DNA of 21,225 nt from an uncultured Alphaproteobacteria bacterium (GTDB taxonomy: Bacteria > Pseudomonadota > Alphaproteobacteria > CALKHQ01), in assembly GCA_937988735.1 (NCBI GenBank), contig CALKHQ010000212.1, positions 1 to 21,225 on the forward strand. Direction: 5' to 3'. Shown here in pieces: positions 5,961-13,526 of this stretch (position 1 is its first letter; every line of letters starts with the position of its first letter). The position numbers and the translations under genes were made by a program. Under the pieces are notes generated by a model. The model did not search any database, was not told the origin of the DNA, and saw nothing but the letters and a program-made list of their open reading frames with translations.

Positions 5961-7778
5961 ATGCGATCGCACTGCTCCGCCATCCTCGCGATCATCGCCG
6001 CCGTCCTGCTCGCCGTTCCCGGGATGGCGCAGGAGCGCGGCCCCCACGGCGGCATCGTCAGCCACGCGATGGTGATGGTTGGCGAGCCGGCCCGCGCCCC
6101 GGGGTTCGAGCATGTGAGCTACGTCAACCCCGACGCGCCGAAGGGCGGCACGCTGCGCCAGGCCGTGATCGGCACCTTCGACAGCCTCAACCACTGGATC
6201 CTCGGCGGCGTCTATGCTGCCGGTCAGACGCTGACCACCGAGACGCTGATGGGCCGGGTGTGGGACGAGCCGTTCACCCTCTACGGCCTGATCGCCGAAT
6301 CGGTGGAGATGCCGGAGGACCGAAGCTGGGTCGTGTTCACGCTGCGGCCCGAGGCGCGCTGGCACGACGGCATGCCGATCACCGCTGAGGACGTCGCCTG
6401 GTCGATCCGCATGCACATCACCCAGGGCACGCCGCGGCGCCAGCAGTATGCCGACATGGTCGCCGACATCGCGGTGCTCGATCCGCGCACGGTCCGGATC
6501 GACTTCACCGGACAGGCGAACCGCGAAACGCCGATGATCATGGCGCTGATGCCGATCCTGTCGAAGGCGTGGTGGGAGGCGCACGACATCACCCGGCCGA
6601 CGCTGACGCCGGAGCTGGCGAGCGGGCCCTACCGCGTCGCGGAGGTCGATCCGGGGGTGCGGATCGTCTACGAACGGGTCGAAGACTACTGGGGCCGCGA
6701 TCTCGGCCTCAACCGCGGCCTCTACAACTTCGACCGCATCGTCTTCGAGTACTTCCGCGATGCGACGGTCGCCCGCGAGGCGTTCTTCACCCACGGCTAC
6801 GACATCCGGACGGAGACCTCGCCGGCGCAATGGGCGACCGCCTACGACGTGCCGGCGGTCGCGTCCGGAGACATCCGGCTGGAGGAGATCCCCAACGACC
6901 GCCCCTCGGGCCTGCGCGGCTTCGTGTTCAACACGCGGCGGCCCCTGTTCCGGGACATCCGCGTCCGCGAGGCGCTGGCCTGGGCATTCGACTTCCCCAG
7001 CGTCAACGAGACCCTCTACTACGGCGCCTACGTCCGCACCGAGGGCCTGTTCGACAACTCGCCGCTCGCCTTCTCCGGCGTGCCCGAAGGCCGGGAGGCG
7101 GAGCTGCTCGCCGCCGTCGCCGACGCGTTGCCGGAGGGCATCCTGGACCGGCCGTTCGTCGTGCCTGGCAGCCAGCCGGGCGCCACACCGCGGGCCAACC
7201 TGGGCCAAGCCATGGCGCTGCTGACCGAGGCCGGCTGGCGGATCGAGGACGGCGAGCTCCGCGACGCCCAGGGGACGCCGTTCCGCTTCGAGATCCTGCT
7301 GGTCAACGCCGGCGACGAGAAGCTGGCGCTCGCCTACGCCAACGCGCTGTCCCGGCTCGGCATCCGCGCCAGCGTGCGCACGGTGGACAGCGCGCAGTAC
7401 CAGGAGCGCCTGCTTCGTTTCGATTTCGACATGATCATTTACAGCTGGGGTGTCACCCTCTCCCCCGGCAACGAGCAGCGGCTCTACTGGGGCAGCGAGC
7501 AGGCGTCGCAGGAGGGCAGCCGCAACTATGCCGGGGTGGCGAGCCCCGCCATCGACGCGCTGATCGAGGCGCTGACCAACGCGCGCACCCAGGATGAGCT
7601 GGTCGCGGCCGCCCGCGCCCTCGACCGGGCTCTGATGTGGGGGCACTACGTCGTGCCTCTGTTCCATGCCACCGCGGATCAGGTCGCCGTCTGGCGGAAC
7701 ATCTGCCACCCCGAGCAGCCCTCGCTGTACGGCTACGTCATCGAGTCGTGGTGGAGCTGCGAGGCCGACGGTCGCTAA
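5961..7778 (+). CDS. YejA-like extracellular solute-binding protein (family 5)
   Basis: A 605-residue periplasmic peptide-binding protein of the DppA/OppA/YejA superfamily. Residues 1-23 are a signal peptide (hydrophobic LAIIAAVLLAVPG, likely cut after GMA). The mature start HVSYVNPDAPKGGTLRQA is characteristic of the YejA subgroup, whose members deliver oligopeptides or microcin-C-type peptide antibiotics to an ABC importer. Further landmarks are WHDGMPITAEDVAWSI and VREALAWAFDFPSVNETLYYG. The start at 5961 is chosen because GGGAGAG lies a few bases upstream; an ATG at 5931 is less well placed. No permease or ATPase gene is nearby, so it is an orphan component or pairs with a remote yejBEF-like locus. 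Its stop overlaps that of the convergent reductase by 4 bp. Confidence 0.92.
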   Translation: MRSHCSAILAIIAAVLLAVPGMAQERGPHGGIVSHAMVMVGEPARAPGFEHVSYVNPDAPKGGTLRQAVIGTFDSLNHWILGGVYAAGQTLTTETLMGRVWDEPFTLYGLIAESVEMPEDRSWVVFTLRPEARWHDGMPITAEDVAWSIRMHITQGTPRRQQYADMVADIAVLDPRTVRIDFTGQANRETPMIMALMPILSKAWWEAHDITRPTLTPELASGPYRVAEVDPGVRIVYERVEDYWGRDLGLNRGLYNFDRIVFEYFRDATVAREAFFTHGYDIRTETSPAQWATAYDVPAVASGDIRLEEIPNDRPSGLRGFVFNTRRPLFRDIRVREALAWAFDFPSVNETLYYGAYVRTEGLFDNSPLAFSGVPEGREAELLAAVADALPEGILDRPFVVPGSQPGATPRANLGQAMALLTEAGWRIEDGELRDAQGTPFRFEILLVNAGDEKLALAYANALSRLGIRASVRTVDSAQYQERLLRFDFDMIIYSWGVTLSPGNEQRLYWGSEQASQEGSRNYAGVASPAIDALIEALTNARTQDELVAAARALDRALMWGHYVVPLFHATADQVAVWRNICHPEQPSLYGYVIESWWSCEADGR

Positions 7779-8830
7779 GGAATGACCCGCCGTTCGCGCA
7801 GCTCCGCGAACAGCCGCGCGAACATCGCCTCGGTCTCCACGTACTCGTGAAAGCCGAAGCGCCGCGCCTTGGACGTGTCGCCGAACACGTCGTAATCCCA
7901 GCCGAACACGGCATCCGGGAATGTCCATGACGCCACGTCGGCATAGGGAATCGGCGCAAGGCCGTGGCGGGCGACGACGGCGTCCCACAGCGGCGCCTTG
8001 TCGGCCATCACGGTGGCGAGCGAGAGCGGCAGCGGCGGCCCCGACTCCATCCGCAGCATGGCGGCGATCTTCGGCCACATCTCGCACCATCTGAACAGGT
8101 CGCCGTTGGCAATGTTGAAGGCCTGGTTGGCGGCCGCCTCGGTCGTCGCCGCCCACACCGCAGCCCGGGCGAGGAGCCCGGCGTCGGTGACCTCGAGCAG
8201 GCTGTCGTAGGCCCCGAGCTTGCCGGGGAAGCGCAGCGGCAGGCCCAGCTCGCGTGACAGCGTGGCGTAGACCGCGATCGACAGCACCAGGTTCATCGGC
8301 GTGCCGAGGGCGTGGCCGCAGACAACCGACGGCCGCAGCGCCGACCAGCCCCACGCCCGGCCCTGCTGGCGGTCGGCGAGGAAGTCCTGCTGGTCGAGGT
8401 TGAACTCCGGCGGCATGTGCCGCGGGTCGCTCTCGCGGGCCGGCGTCTTGAACGGCCCGAGGTGCGCGCCGTAGACCTTGTAGCCCTGCATCAGGCTGAT
8501 GTGGCGGAGCCCGGGCGCCGCCTTCTCCACCACCTCCACCGTGTTGACCAGCATCGCCAGGTTCGGCGCCACCAGCTCCGCCCAGGTCGGGCGGTCCTGG
8601 AAGGCGGCGTAGAAGATGTGCGTAACCTCGCGCAGGCCGGAAAGGCGGGCCCTTACGTCGTCGGCGTCCGTCAGGTCGACGGCGATGTGGCGGACCGGTC
8701 CGGCGTCGGGGCCGCCGCGGCGCGACAGCCCGATGACGGTCCAGCCCTCGGCTGCAAGGTGCTCGACCAGGGCGCGGCCGATGATGCCCCGCGCGCCGAC
8801 CACGAGGGCGGTGTTGGATGATGCTGTCAT
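7775..8830 (-). CDS. PRISE-type short-chain dehydrogenase/reductase
   Basis: A 351-residue extended SDR resembling progesterone 5-beta-reductase/iridoid-synthase (PRISE) proteins, NADPH-dependent enone reductases. The Rossmann motif GARGIIG (12-18), a basic SRRGG after strand 2 (NADPH preference), VDLTD, WSALRPSVVCG and the late FNIANGDLFRW plus WDYDVFGD match that family. The active-site lysine region reads GYKVYG (K118). The segment where the family usually has FYYxxED reads FNLDQQD, so the second catalytic residue, a tyrosine, seems absent. The ATG at 8830 has AGGGG upstream. It is divergent from a LysR regulator that probably controls it. Substrate unknown. Confidence 0.85.
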   Translation of the reverse strand: MTASSNTALVVGARGIIGRALVEHLAAEGWTVIGLSRRGGPDAGPVRHIAVDLTDADDVRARLSGLREVTHIFYAAFQDRPTWAELVAPNLAMLVNTVEVVEKAAPGLRHISLMQGYKVYGAHLGPFKTPARESDPRHMPPEFNLDQQDFLADRQQGRAWGWSALRPSVVCGHALGTPMNLVLSIAVYATLSRELGLPLRFPGKLGAYDSLLEVTDAGLLARAAVWAATTEAAANQAFNIANGDLFRWCEMWPKIAAMLRMESGPPLPLSLATVMADKAPLWDAVVARHGLAPIPYADVASWTFPDAVFGWDYDVFGDTSKARRFGFHEYVETEAMFARLFAELRERRVIP

Positions 8831-8884
8831 GATGCATGCCCCTTCAGCGGTTGCGATGCCGCGGGACATGGCCCTGACCCGACC

Positions 8885-8932
8885 TGTGAATTAGACTTCC
8901 GTCCGGAACAGCATCCGTGACGGACGGTCACA
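8885..8932. promoter_or_regulatory. Palindrome cluster, candidate LysR operator
   Basis: The 103-bp gap between the reductase and the LysR gene holds several overlapping dyads: TTCCG-TC-CGGAA (8897-8908), TCCGT-G-ACGGA (8914-8924), a long-range pair CCGTCC (8899-8904) with GGACGG (8922-8927), and TGTGA (8885-8889) with TCACA (8928-8932). The cluster runs almost to the LysR start codon at 8934. LysR-type regulators usually bind a recognition dyad and an activation dyad in such divergent gaps, so autorepression plus activation of the reductase is a reasonable inference. Confidence 0.5.
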
Positions 8933-8933
8933 A

Positions 8934-9839
8934 ATGCAGCGGCAGCTTCCCAACCGCCTGGCCGAGATGGAGGTCTTCGTCCGCGCGACGGAAAGCGGCA
9001 GCTTCTCCGCCGCCGCCCGCGCCTGCCGGATGACGCCCTCGGCGGTGAGCAAGCAGGTCGCACGGCTCGAGGCCCGGCTCGGGGCACGGCTGTTCCTGCG
9101 CTCCACGCGCCGGCTGGACCTCACCGAGGAAGGGCGGCTGTTCTACGAGCGCAGCCGGGCGATCCTCGACGATCTCCGGGAGGTGGAGCAGATCGTTGCG
9201 AAAGCGCAACGGCCTGCAGGCCGGCTGAGGGTCAATGTCAACGTGCCGTTCGGCCGGCATTACCTGCTGCCGCTGGTGCCAGGGTTCCTCGCGCGCTACC
9301 CCGCGGTCTCGCTCGACCTCACCCTCACCGACACCGTGGTGGACCTGGTGGCCGAACGCGCCGACGTCGCGGTGCGCGCCGGCCCGATGCCCAGCTCCGC
9401 GCTGGTGGCGCGCAAGCTGGGCGAAACGCGGAAGGTCATCGTCGGCGCGCCGGACTACCTCGCCCGCGCCGGCGTGCCGCGGACGGCGGACGACCTGGAG
9501 CGGCACCGCCGCATCGAGGCCGGCTACCCGCGGGCCCAGCGCGGCTGGCCGCTCCGGGACAACGGGCGGATGGTGATCGTGCCGCCGTCGGACGAACTCG
9601 CGGCCAGCGACGGCGAGGCCCTGCGCGCGCTGGCCCTTGCCGGAGCAGGCCTTGCCCGCCTTGCCCTGTTTCAGGTCCGGAACGATATCGCGGCCGGCCG
9701 GCTGGTCCCGGTGCTGGAGGCGCTGAATCCGGGCGACACCGAGGCCTTCCACGCGGTGTTCGTCGGGCCGCCCGACCGGGTGCCGGCCCGGGTCCGCGCC
9801 TTCATCGACTTCCTCTGGCGCGAGGTCCGGGTCGGCTGA
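8934..9839 (+). CDS. LysR-family transcriptional regulator
   Basis: A 301-residue LysR-type regulator. The N-terminal winged helix (about 6-66) shows MEVFVRATESGSFSAAARA, recognition helix TPSAVSKQVARLEARLG and wing RSTRRLDLTEEG. A linker helix follows, then the periplasmic-binding-like effector domain (about 92-301) opening with GRLRVNVNVPFGRHYLLPLVPGF. This opening is typical of the large CrgA/DsdC-neighbour group that often regulates adjacent oxidoreductases. The effector cannot be predicted. Its divergent placement next to the reductase suggests it controls that gene and itself. The ATG at 8934 lacks a strong Shine-Dalgarno and sits at the edge of the palindrome cluster. Confidence 0.94.
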   Translation: MQRQLPNRLAEMEVFVRATESGSFSAAARACRMTPSAVSKQVARLEARLGARLFLRSTRRLDLTEEGRLFYERSRAILDDLREVEQIVAKAQRPAGRLRVNVNVPFGRHYLLPLVPGFLARYPAVSLDLTLTDTVVDLVAERADVAVRAGPMPSSALVARKLGETRKVIVGAPDYLARAGVPRTADDLERHRRIEAGYPRAQRGWPLRDNGRMVIVPPSDELAASDGEALRALALAGAGLARLALFQVRNDIAAGRLVPVLEALNPGDTEAFHAVFVGPPDRVPARVRAFIDFLWREVRVG

Positions 9840-9859
9840 CGCCGGCGCCGGCGCCGGCG
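9840..9859. terminator. Perfect 20-bp palindrome between lysR and phoB stops
   Basis: The 21-bp gap between the convergent LysR and phoB stops is almost entirely one palindrome: three tandem GCCGGC units flanked by C and G. It can fold into an 8-bp stem with a CCGG loop on either strand. Without U-tracts it is not a classical intrinsic terminator, but its placement suits a two-way transcript end for the LysR gene and for the whole pho-pst block. Confidence 0.45.
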
Positions 9860-9860
9860 C

Positions 9861-10559
9861 TCAGGCGGCATGGCGCGCGGAATCCAGCGCATAGCCGGCG
9901 GCACGCACGGTGCGGATGAGGTCGGGCTCGCCGCGGGCGTTGATGGCGCGGCGCAGGCGGCGGATGTGGACATCCACCGTGCGCGGCTCGACGTAGACGT
10001 CGCGCCCCCACACCGCATCCAGCAGCTGCTCCCGCGAGAACACCCGGCCAGGATGGCTGAGGAAGTGGCGCAGCAGCCGGTATTCGGTGGGGCCGAGGTG
10101 GATCGGGTGACCGCCGCGGGCGACCCGGTGGGCAACGAGATCCATGACCAGGTCCTCGTAGGCCAGCGTCTCGGCCCGGCCGGCCGGGGACGAGCGCCGC
10201 AGCAGCGCCCGGATGCGGGCCATCAGCTCGCCGGGGCTGAACGGCTTCACCACATAGTCGTCGGCCCCGCTCTCCAGCCCGCGGACGCGATCCTGCTCCT
10301 CGCCGCGGGCGGTGAGCATGATGATGGGCAGCTCGCGGGTGGCGGCGGCGCGGCGAAGCTGGCGGCAGATCTCCAGCCCCGAGACATGGGGCAGCATCCA
10401 GTCGAGCAGCACCAGGTCCGGCTTCTGCTCGGCAACGGCGATCAGCGCCTCCTCGCCGTCCAGCGCCACCGCGGCGCGGAAGCCCTCGTGCTCCAGGTTG
10501 TAGCGGACCAGCTCGACGATCGCGGGCTCGTCCTCCGCGATCAGGATCAGCGGCTGCAT
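9861..10559 (-). CDS. phoB: Phosphate regulon response regulator PhoB
   Basis: A 232-residue response regulator, the activator of the phosphate-starvation regulon. The receiver domain has acidic E9/D10, phosphoacceptor D53 in LLDWMLPHVSGLE, T83 and K105 in DDYVVKPFSPGELMAR. The winged-helix domain carries LGPTEYRLLRHFLSHPGRVFSREQLLDAVWG and recognition helix EPRTVDVHIRRLRRAI, which are hallmark PhoB sequences. Length equals the family norm. The ATG at 10559 places the first strand LILIAEDE correctly; upstream in-frame starts would add an unrelated tail. It is the last gene of the pst block, 16 bp after phoU. Its activity is expected at the Pho boxes at 16171-16188 and 17711-17728. Confidence 0.97.
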   Translation of the reverse strand: MQPLILIAEDEPAIVELVRYNLEHEGFRAAVALDGEEALIAVAEQKPDLVLLDWMLPHVSGLEICRQLRRAAATRELPIIMLTARGEEQDRVRGLESGADDYVVKPFSPGELMARIRALLRRSSPAGRAETLAYEDLVMDLVAHRVARGGHPIHLGPTEYRLLRHFLSHPGRVFSREQLLDAVWGRDVYVEPRTVDVHIRRLRRAINARGEPDLIRTVRAAGYALDSARHAA

Positions 10560-10575
10560 CGGACGTGTTCCCGGC

Positions 10576-11340
10576 TCAGTCCGTGCGCGGGCCGCCGGCG
10601 TCGTCGTTCCCGTCGCCGGAGATGACAGCGAAGCTCGCAGCATCCGACTTGGGGCGGGCATCGATGAGGTAGGAGCCGGTGACCATGAAGTGGATGGTCT
10701 CGGCGACGTTGGTGGTGTGGTCCCCGATCCGCTCGATGTTCTTGGCGATGAACAGCATGTGGGTGCAGGCGGAGATGTTGCGGGGATCCTCCATCATGTA
10801 GGTCAGCAGCTCGCGGAACAGGCTGTTGTACATCTCGTCCACCTCGGCGTCGCTGGACCACACCTGGCGGGCGATGGCGACGTCGCGCTCGATGAAGGCG
10901 TCGAGCACGTCCTTCATCAGCTGCTGGGTGAGGCGGCCCATGCGCTGGATCGCGCCGGACTGGCGGATCGCCGGCATCTGCGACAGCGCGATCGCGCGCT
11001 TGGCAACGTTGGCGGCGTAGTCGCCGATCCGCTCGAGGTCGGTGGAAATCTTGAGCGCGCCGATGATGTCGCGCAGGTCGGTCGCCATCGGCTGGCGCAG
11101 CGCCAGGATGCGGACCGCATGCTCGGCGATCTGCTGCTCCGCCGCGTCGATCTCGTGGTCGCCCTCGACCACCCGCGCGGCGAGTTCCGCATTGCGCTGC
11201 ACCAGCGCCGCGATCGCGTTGTTGAGCTGGCTTTCCGCCCGCCCGCCCATGCGGGCCACCATGTGGTTCAGCGCCTTCAGCTCCTCGTCGAAGGCCTTGA
11301 CCGTGTGGGTGGTCGTCTTTTCGCCGGCCGCCATGATCAT
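10576..11340 (-). CDS. phoU: Phosphate signalling protein PhoU
   Basis: A 254-residue helical protein with two PhoU repeats, each carrying the metal-binding E/DxxxD pattern: DLERIGDYAANVAKRA in the first and NIERIGDHTTNVAETIHFM in the second. PhoU links the PstSCAB transporter to PhoR and keeps the regulon off when phosphate is plentiful. It is slightly longer than usual because of a polar C-terminal tail (AVISGDGNDDAGGPRTD). The ATG at 11340 follows AGAGG; another at 11334 is possible. It lies 26 bp after pstB and 16 bp before phoB, so cotranscription is near certain. Confidence 0.97.
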   Translation of the reverse strand: MIMAAGEKTTTHTVKAFDEELKALNHMVARMGGRAESQLNNAIAALVQRNAELAARVVEGDHEIDAAEQQIAEHAVRILALRQPMATDLRDIIGALKISTDLERIGDYAANVAKRAIALSQMPAIRQSGAIQRMGRLTQQLMKDVLDAFIERDVAIARQVWSSDAEVDEMYNSLFRELLTYMMEDPRNISACTHMLFIAKNIERIGDHTTNVAETIHFMVTGSYLIDARPKSDAASFAVISGDGNDDAGGPRTD

Positions 11341-11366
11341 CGTCCTCTCGTCGAAGCTGTTGCGGG

Positions 11367-12203
11367 TCAGCCGAAGCGCCCCGTGATGTAGTCGTGGGTG
11401 CGGGTCTCCCGCGGGCTGGTGAAGATCTGCTCGGTGTCGCCGTACTCGATCAGGTTGCCCATGTGGAAGAAGGCGGTCTTCTGCGACACCCGCGCCGCCT
11501 GCTGCATCGAGTGGGTGACGATGACGATGGTATAGCTCTCGCGGAGCTCGTCGATCAGCTCCTCGATGCGCGCGGTCGCGATAGGGTCGAGCGCCGAGCA
11601 CGGCTCGTCCATGAGCACCACCTCCGGGTTCACCGCCAGCGCGCGGGCGATGCACAGCCGCTGCTGCTGGCCGCCGGAAAGGCCGGTGCCGGGCTGGTTC
11701 ATCCGGTCCTTCACCTCGTCCCAAAGCCCGGCCCGCTCCAGCGATGTCTGGACGATGGCCGCAAGCTCGGTGCGGTCGGCGGCGAGCCCGTGCAGCCGCG
11801 GACCGTAGGCGACGTTGTCGAAGATCGACTTGGGGAACGGGTTCGGCTTCTGGAACACCATCCCCACCCGGGCGCGGAGCTGGACCACGTCCAGCTTCGG
11901 GTCGTGGATGTCCTCGCCGTCCAGGGTGATGGTGCCGGTGACGCGCGCGCCCTCGATGGTGTCGTTCATCCGGTTGAGGCAGCGCAGGAAGGTGGACTTG
12001 CCGCAGCCGGACGGCCCGATCAGGGCCAGGACCTCGTTGGCAAGGACGTCGATGTCGATGCCATGCAGTGCCTCGGTCTGCCCGTAGAAGACCCGGACGT
12101 CGCGGGCCATCATCTTGATCCGGCCGGCTTCGGCGCGGGGCGCCGGGGCAGCCGGCGCCGCACCGGCAAGGCTCGCGGTCGTGGCCATGGCACCGTCATC
12201 CAT
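11367..12203 (-). CDS. pstB: Phosphate ABC transporter ATPase PstB
   Basis: A 278-residue ATPase that powers phosphate import. It shows Walker A GPSGCGKST (63-71), Q-loop Q118 in VFQKPNPFPKSIFDN, ABC signature LSGGQQQR (175-182), Walker B VVLMDEPCSALDP (195-207) and switch histidine H231 in IVTHSM. The VFQKPNPFP and MDEPCSALDPIAT sequences are diagnostic for PstB. An Ala/Pro-rich N-terminal stretch of about 28 residues precedes the conserved core; the ATG at 12188 (M6) is an alternative start. The start is 6 bp after the pstA stop, indicating translational coupling. Confidence 0.97.
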   Translation of the reverse strand: MDDGAMATTASLAGAAPAAPAPRAEAGRIKMMARDVRVFYGQTEALHGIDIDVLANEVLALIGPSGCGKSTFLRCLNRMNDTIEGARVTGTITLDGEDIHDPKLDVVQLRARVGMVFQKPNPFPKSIFDNVAYGPRLHGLAADRTELAAIVQTSLERAGLWDEVKDRMNQPGTGLSGGQQQRLCIARALAVNPEVVLMDEPCSALDPIATARIEELIDELRESYTIVIVTHSMQQAARVSQKTAFFHMGNLIEYGDTEQIFTSPRETRTHDYITGRFG

Positions 12204-12209
12204 TGCGGG

Positions 12210-13526
12210 TCACCACCTCTTCTCGAAGCGCTTGCGCAGGTAGATGGCAAGCCCGTTCATGCAGATCAGGAACACGAGCAGCACCAGGATCCCGGCCGAG
12301 GTGCGCTCGACGAACCCGCGCTCCGGGCTGTCGGCCCAGATGTAGATCTGCGCCGGCAGCGCGGTCGCGCCGTCCACCAGCCCGTCCGGCGCCTCGGTGA
12401 TGAAGGCGTTCATCCCGATCATCAGCAGCGGCGCCGTCTCGCCCAGCGCCTGGGCCATGCCGATGATGGTGCCGGTGAGCACCCCGGGGAAGGCCAGCGG
12501 CAGGATGTGGTGGAATATTGCCTGCAGCTTCGACGCGCCGAGGCCCACCGCCGCCTCGCGGATCGACGGCGGCACCGACTTCAGGCTGGCGCGGGTGGCG
12601 ATGATGATGGTCGGCAGCGTCATCAGCGCGAGCACGATGCCGCCGACCAGCGGTGCCGAGCGCGGCAGCCCGAACAGCTGGATGAACACGGCGAGCCCGA
12701 GCAGGCCGAAGATGATCGACGGCACCGCGGCGAGGTTGTTGATGTTCACCTCGATCAGGTCGGTGAGCCGGCCCTTGCGGGCGAACTCTTCGAGGTAGAT
12801 CGCCGCCCCGATGCCGATCGGGAAGGAAAGCACCAGGCAGACCAGCAGGGTATAGAACGAGCCCTTGACCGCCCCCCACAGGCCGGCCAGCTCCGGCTGG
12901 CGGCTGTCGGCATTGGTGAACAGGATGGTGTTGAAGCCCGTGGCCAGCCTGCCGGCTTCCTCCAGCCGGTCCAGCATCGCGAACTGGGCGTCGCTGATCC
13001 GGCGCTGGTTCTCCGGCACGTCGCGGGAGATGAAGCCCTTGTAGGCCTGGTCGGCGTTGCTCGACGCCGGCACCCGGATCCGCACAGTCTCCCCGATCCG
13101 GTCGGGGTTGGCGAGCACGTAGTCGCGGACGATGAACTGCGCCCCGGTGGAGACCAGCGCCGCCAGCGCCCGCTCCTGACCTTCCGCGACGCCGCCGGCC
13201 GCCTCCCTCAGCGCTGCCTCCACCAGCCGGTTGTAGCGCACCCGCTGCAGCCGCGCCGGGTCGCGGGTGCCTTCGGGATCGATCGTCTCCGGGTCCAGGT
13301 GGACGTCAAGCGCGATCTCGGTCTGGACGAAGGCGGAATAGCCCTGGCTGACCAGGGTGAAGAACAGCACCCCGAGCACGCCGAGCGCGAGGGCGATGGC
13401 GACGATGCCGTAGATGCGGAACCGCCGCTCGGCCGCATAGCGGCGGCGCAGCCGCGCCCGCGCTTCCGGCGAGGTGTGGACGCTGGCGAACCGCGGCGCC
13501 GGCGGGTTGGCGACGCTGTCAGTCAT
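12210..13526 (-). CDS. pstA: Phosphate ABC transporter permease PstA (extended form)
   Basis: A 438-residue permease, longer than E. coli PstA (about 296). The extra length is an N-terminal cytoplasmic tail, a first transmembrane helix (about 38-60) and a roughly 150-residue periplasmic insert (about 65-215) matching the DUF3333 region of alphaproteobacterial PstA. The core permease (about 222-438) has the EAA loop SIREAAVGLGASKLQAIFHHILP (321-343) that contacts PstB. It pairs with PstC to form the channel. The start overlaps the pstC stop by 8 bp, a sign of coupled translation. Confidence 0.96.
   Translation of the reverse strand: MTDSVANPPAPRFASVHTSPEARARLRRRYAAERRFRIYGIVAIALALGVLGVLFFTLVSQGYSAFVQTEIALDVHLDPETIDPEGTRDPARLQRVRYNRLVEAALREAAGGVAEGQERALAALVSTGAQFIVRDYVLANPDRIGETVRIRVPASSNADQAYKGFISRDVPENQRRISDAQFAMLDRLEEAGRLATGFNTILFTNADSRQPELAGLWGAVKGSFYTLLVCLVLSFPIGIGAAIYLEEFARKGRLTDLIEVNINNLAAVPSIIFGLLGLAVFIQLFGLPRSAPLVGGIVLALMTLPTIIIATRASLKSVPPSIREAAVGLGASKLQAIFHHILPLAFPGVLTGTIIGMAQALGETAPLLMIGMNAFITEAPDGLVDGATALPAQIYIWADSPERGFVERTSAGILVLLVFLICMNGLAIYLRKRFEKRW

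Noticed and set aside
5514..8837. A 1107-codon open frame on - lying opposite the sugar kinase and the binding protein and overlapping the reductase
   Set aside because: It is antisense or out of frame to well-recognised proteins, is rich in Arg/Gly/Pro/His typical of shadow frames in GC-rich DNA, and shows no domain.
10560..10661. An upstream in-frame extension of phoB by 34 codons
   Set aside because: It overlaps the end of phoU and adds residues absent from the PhoB family.
11341..11724. An upstream in-frame extension of phoU by 128 codons
   Set aside because: It runs inside pstB in another frame; PhoU proteins start where the ATG at 11340, with AGAGG upstream, places it.
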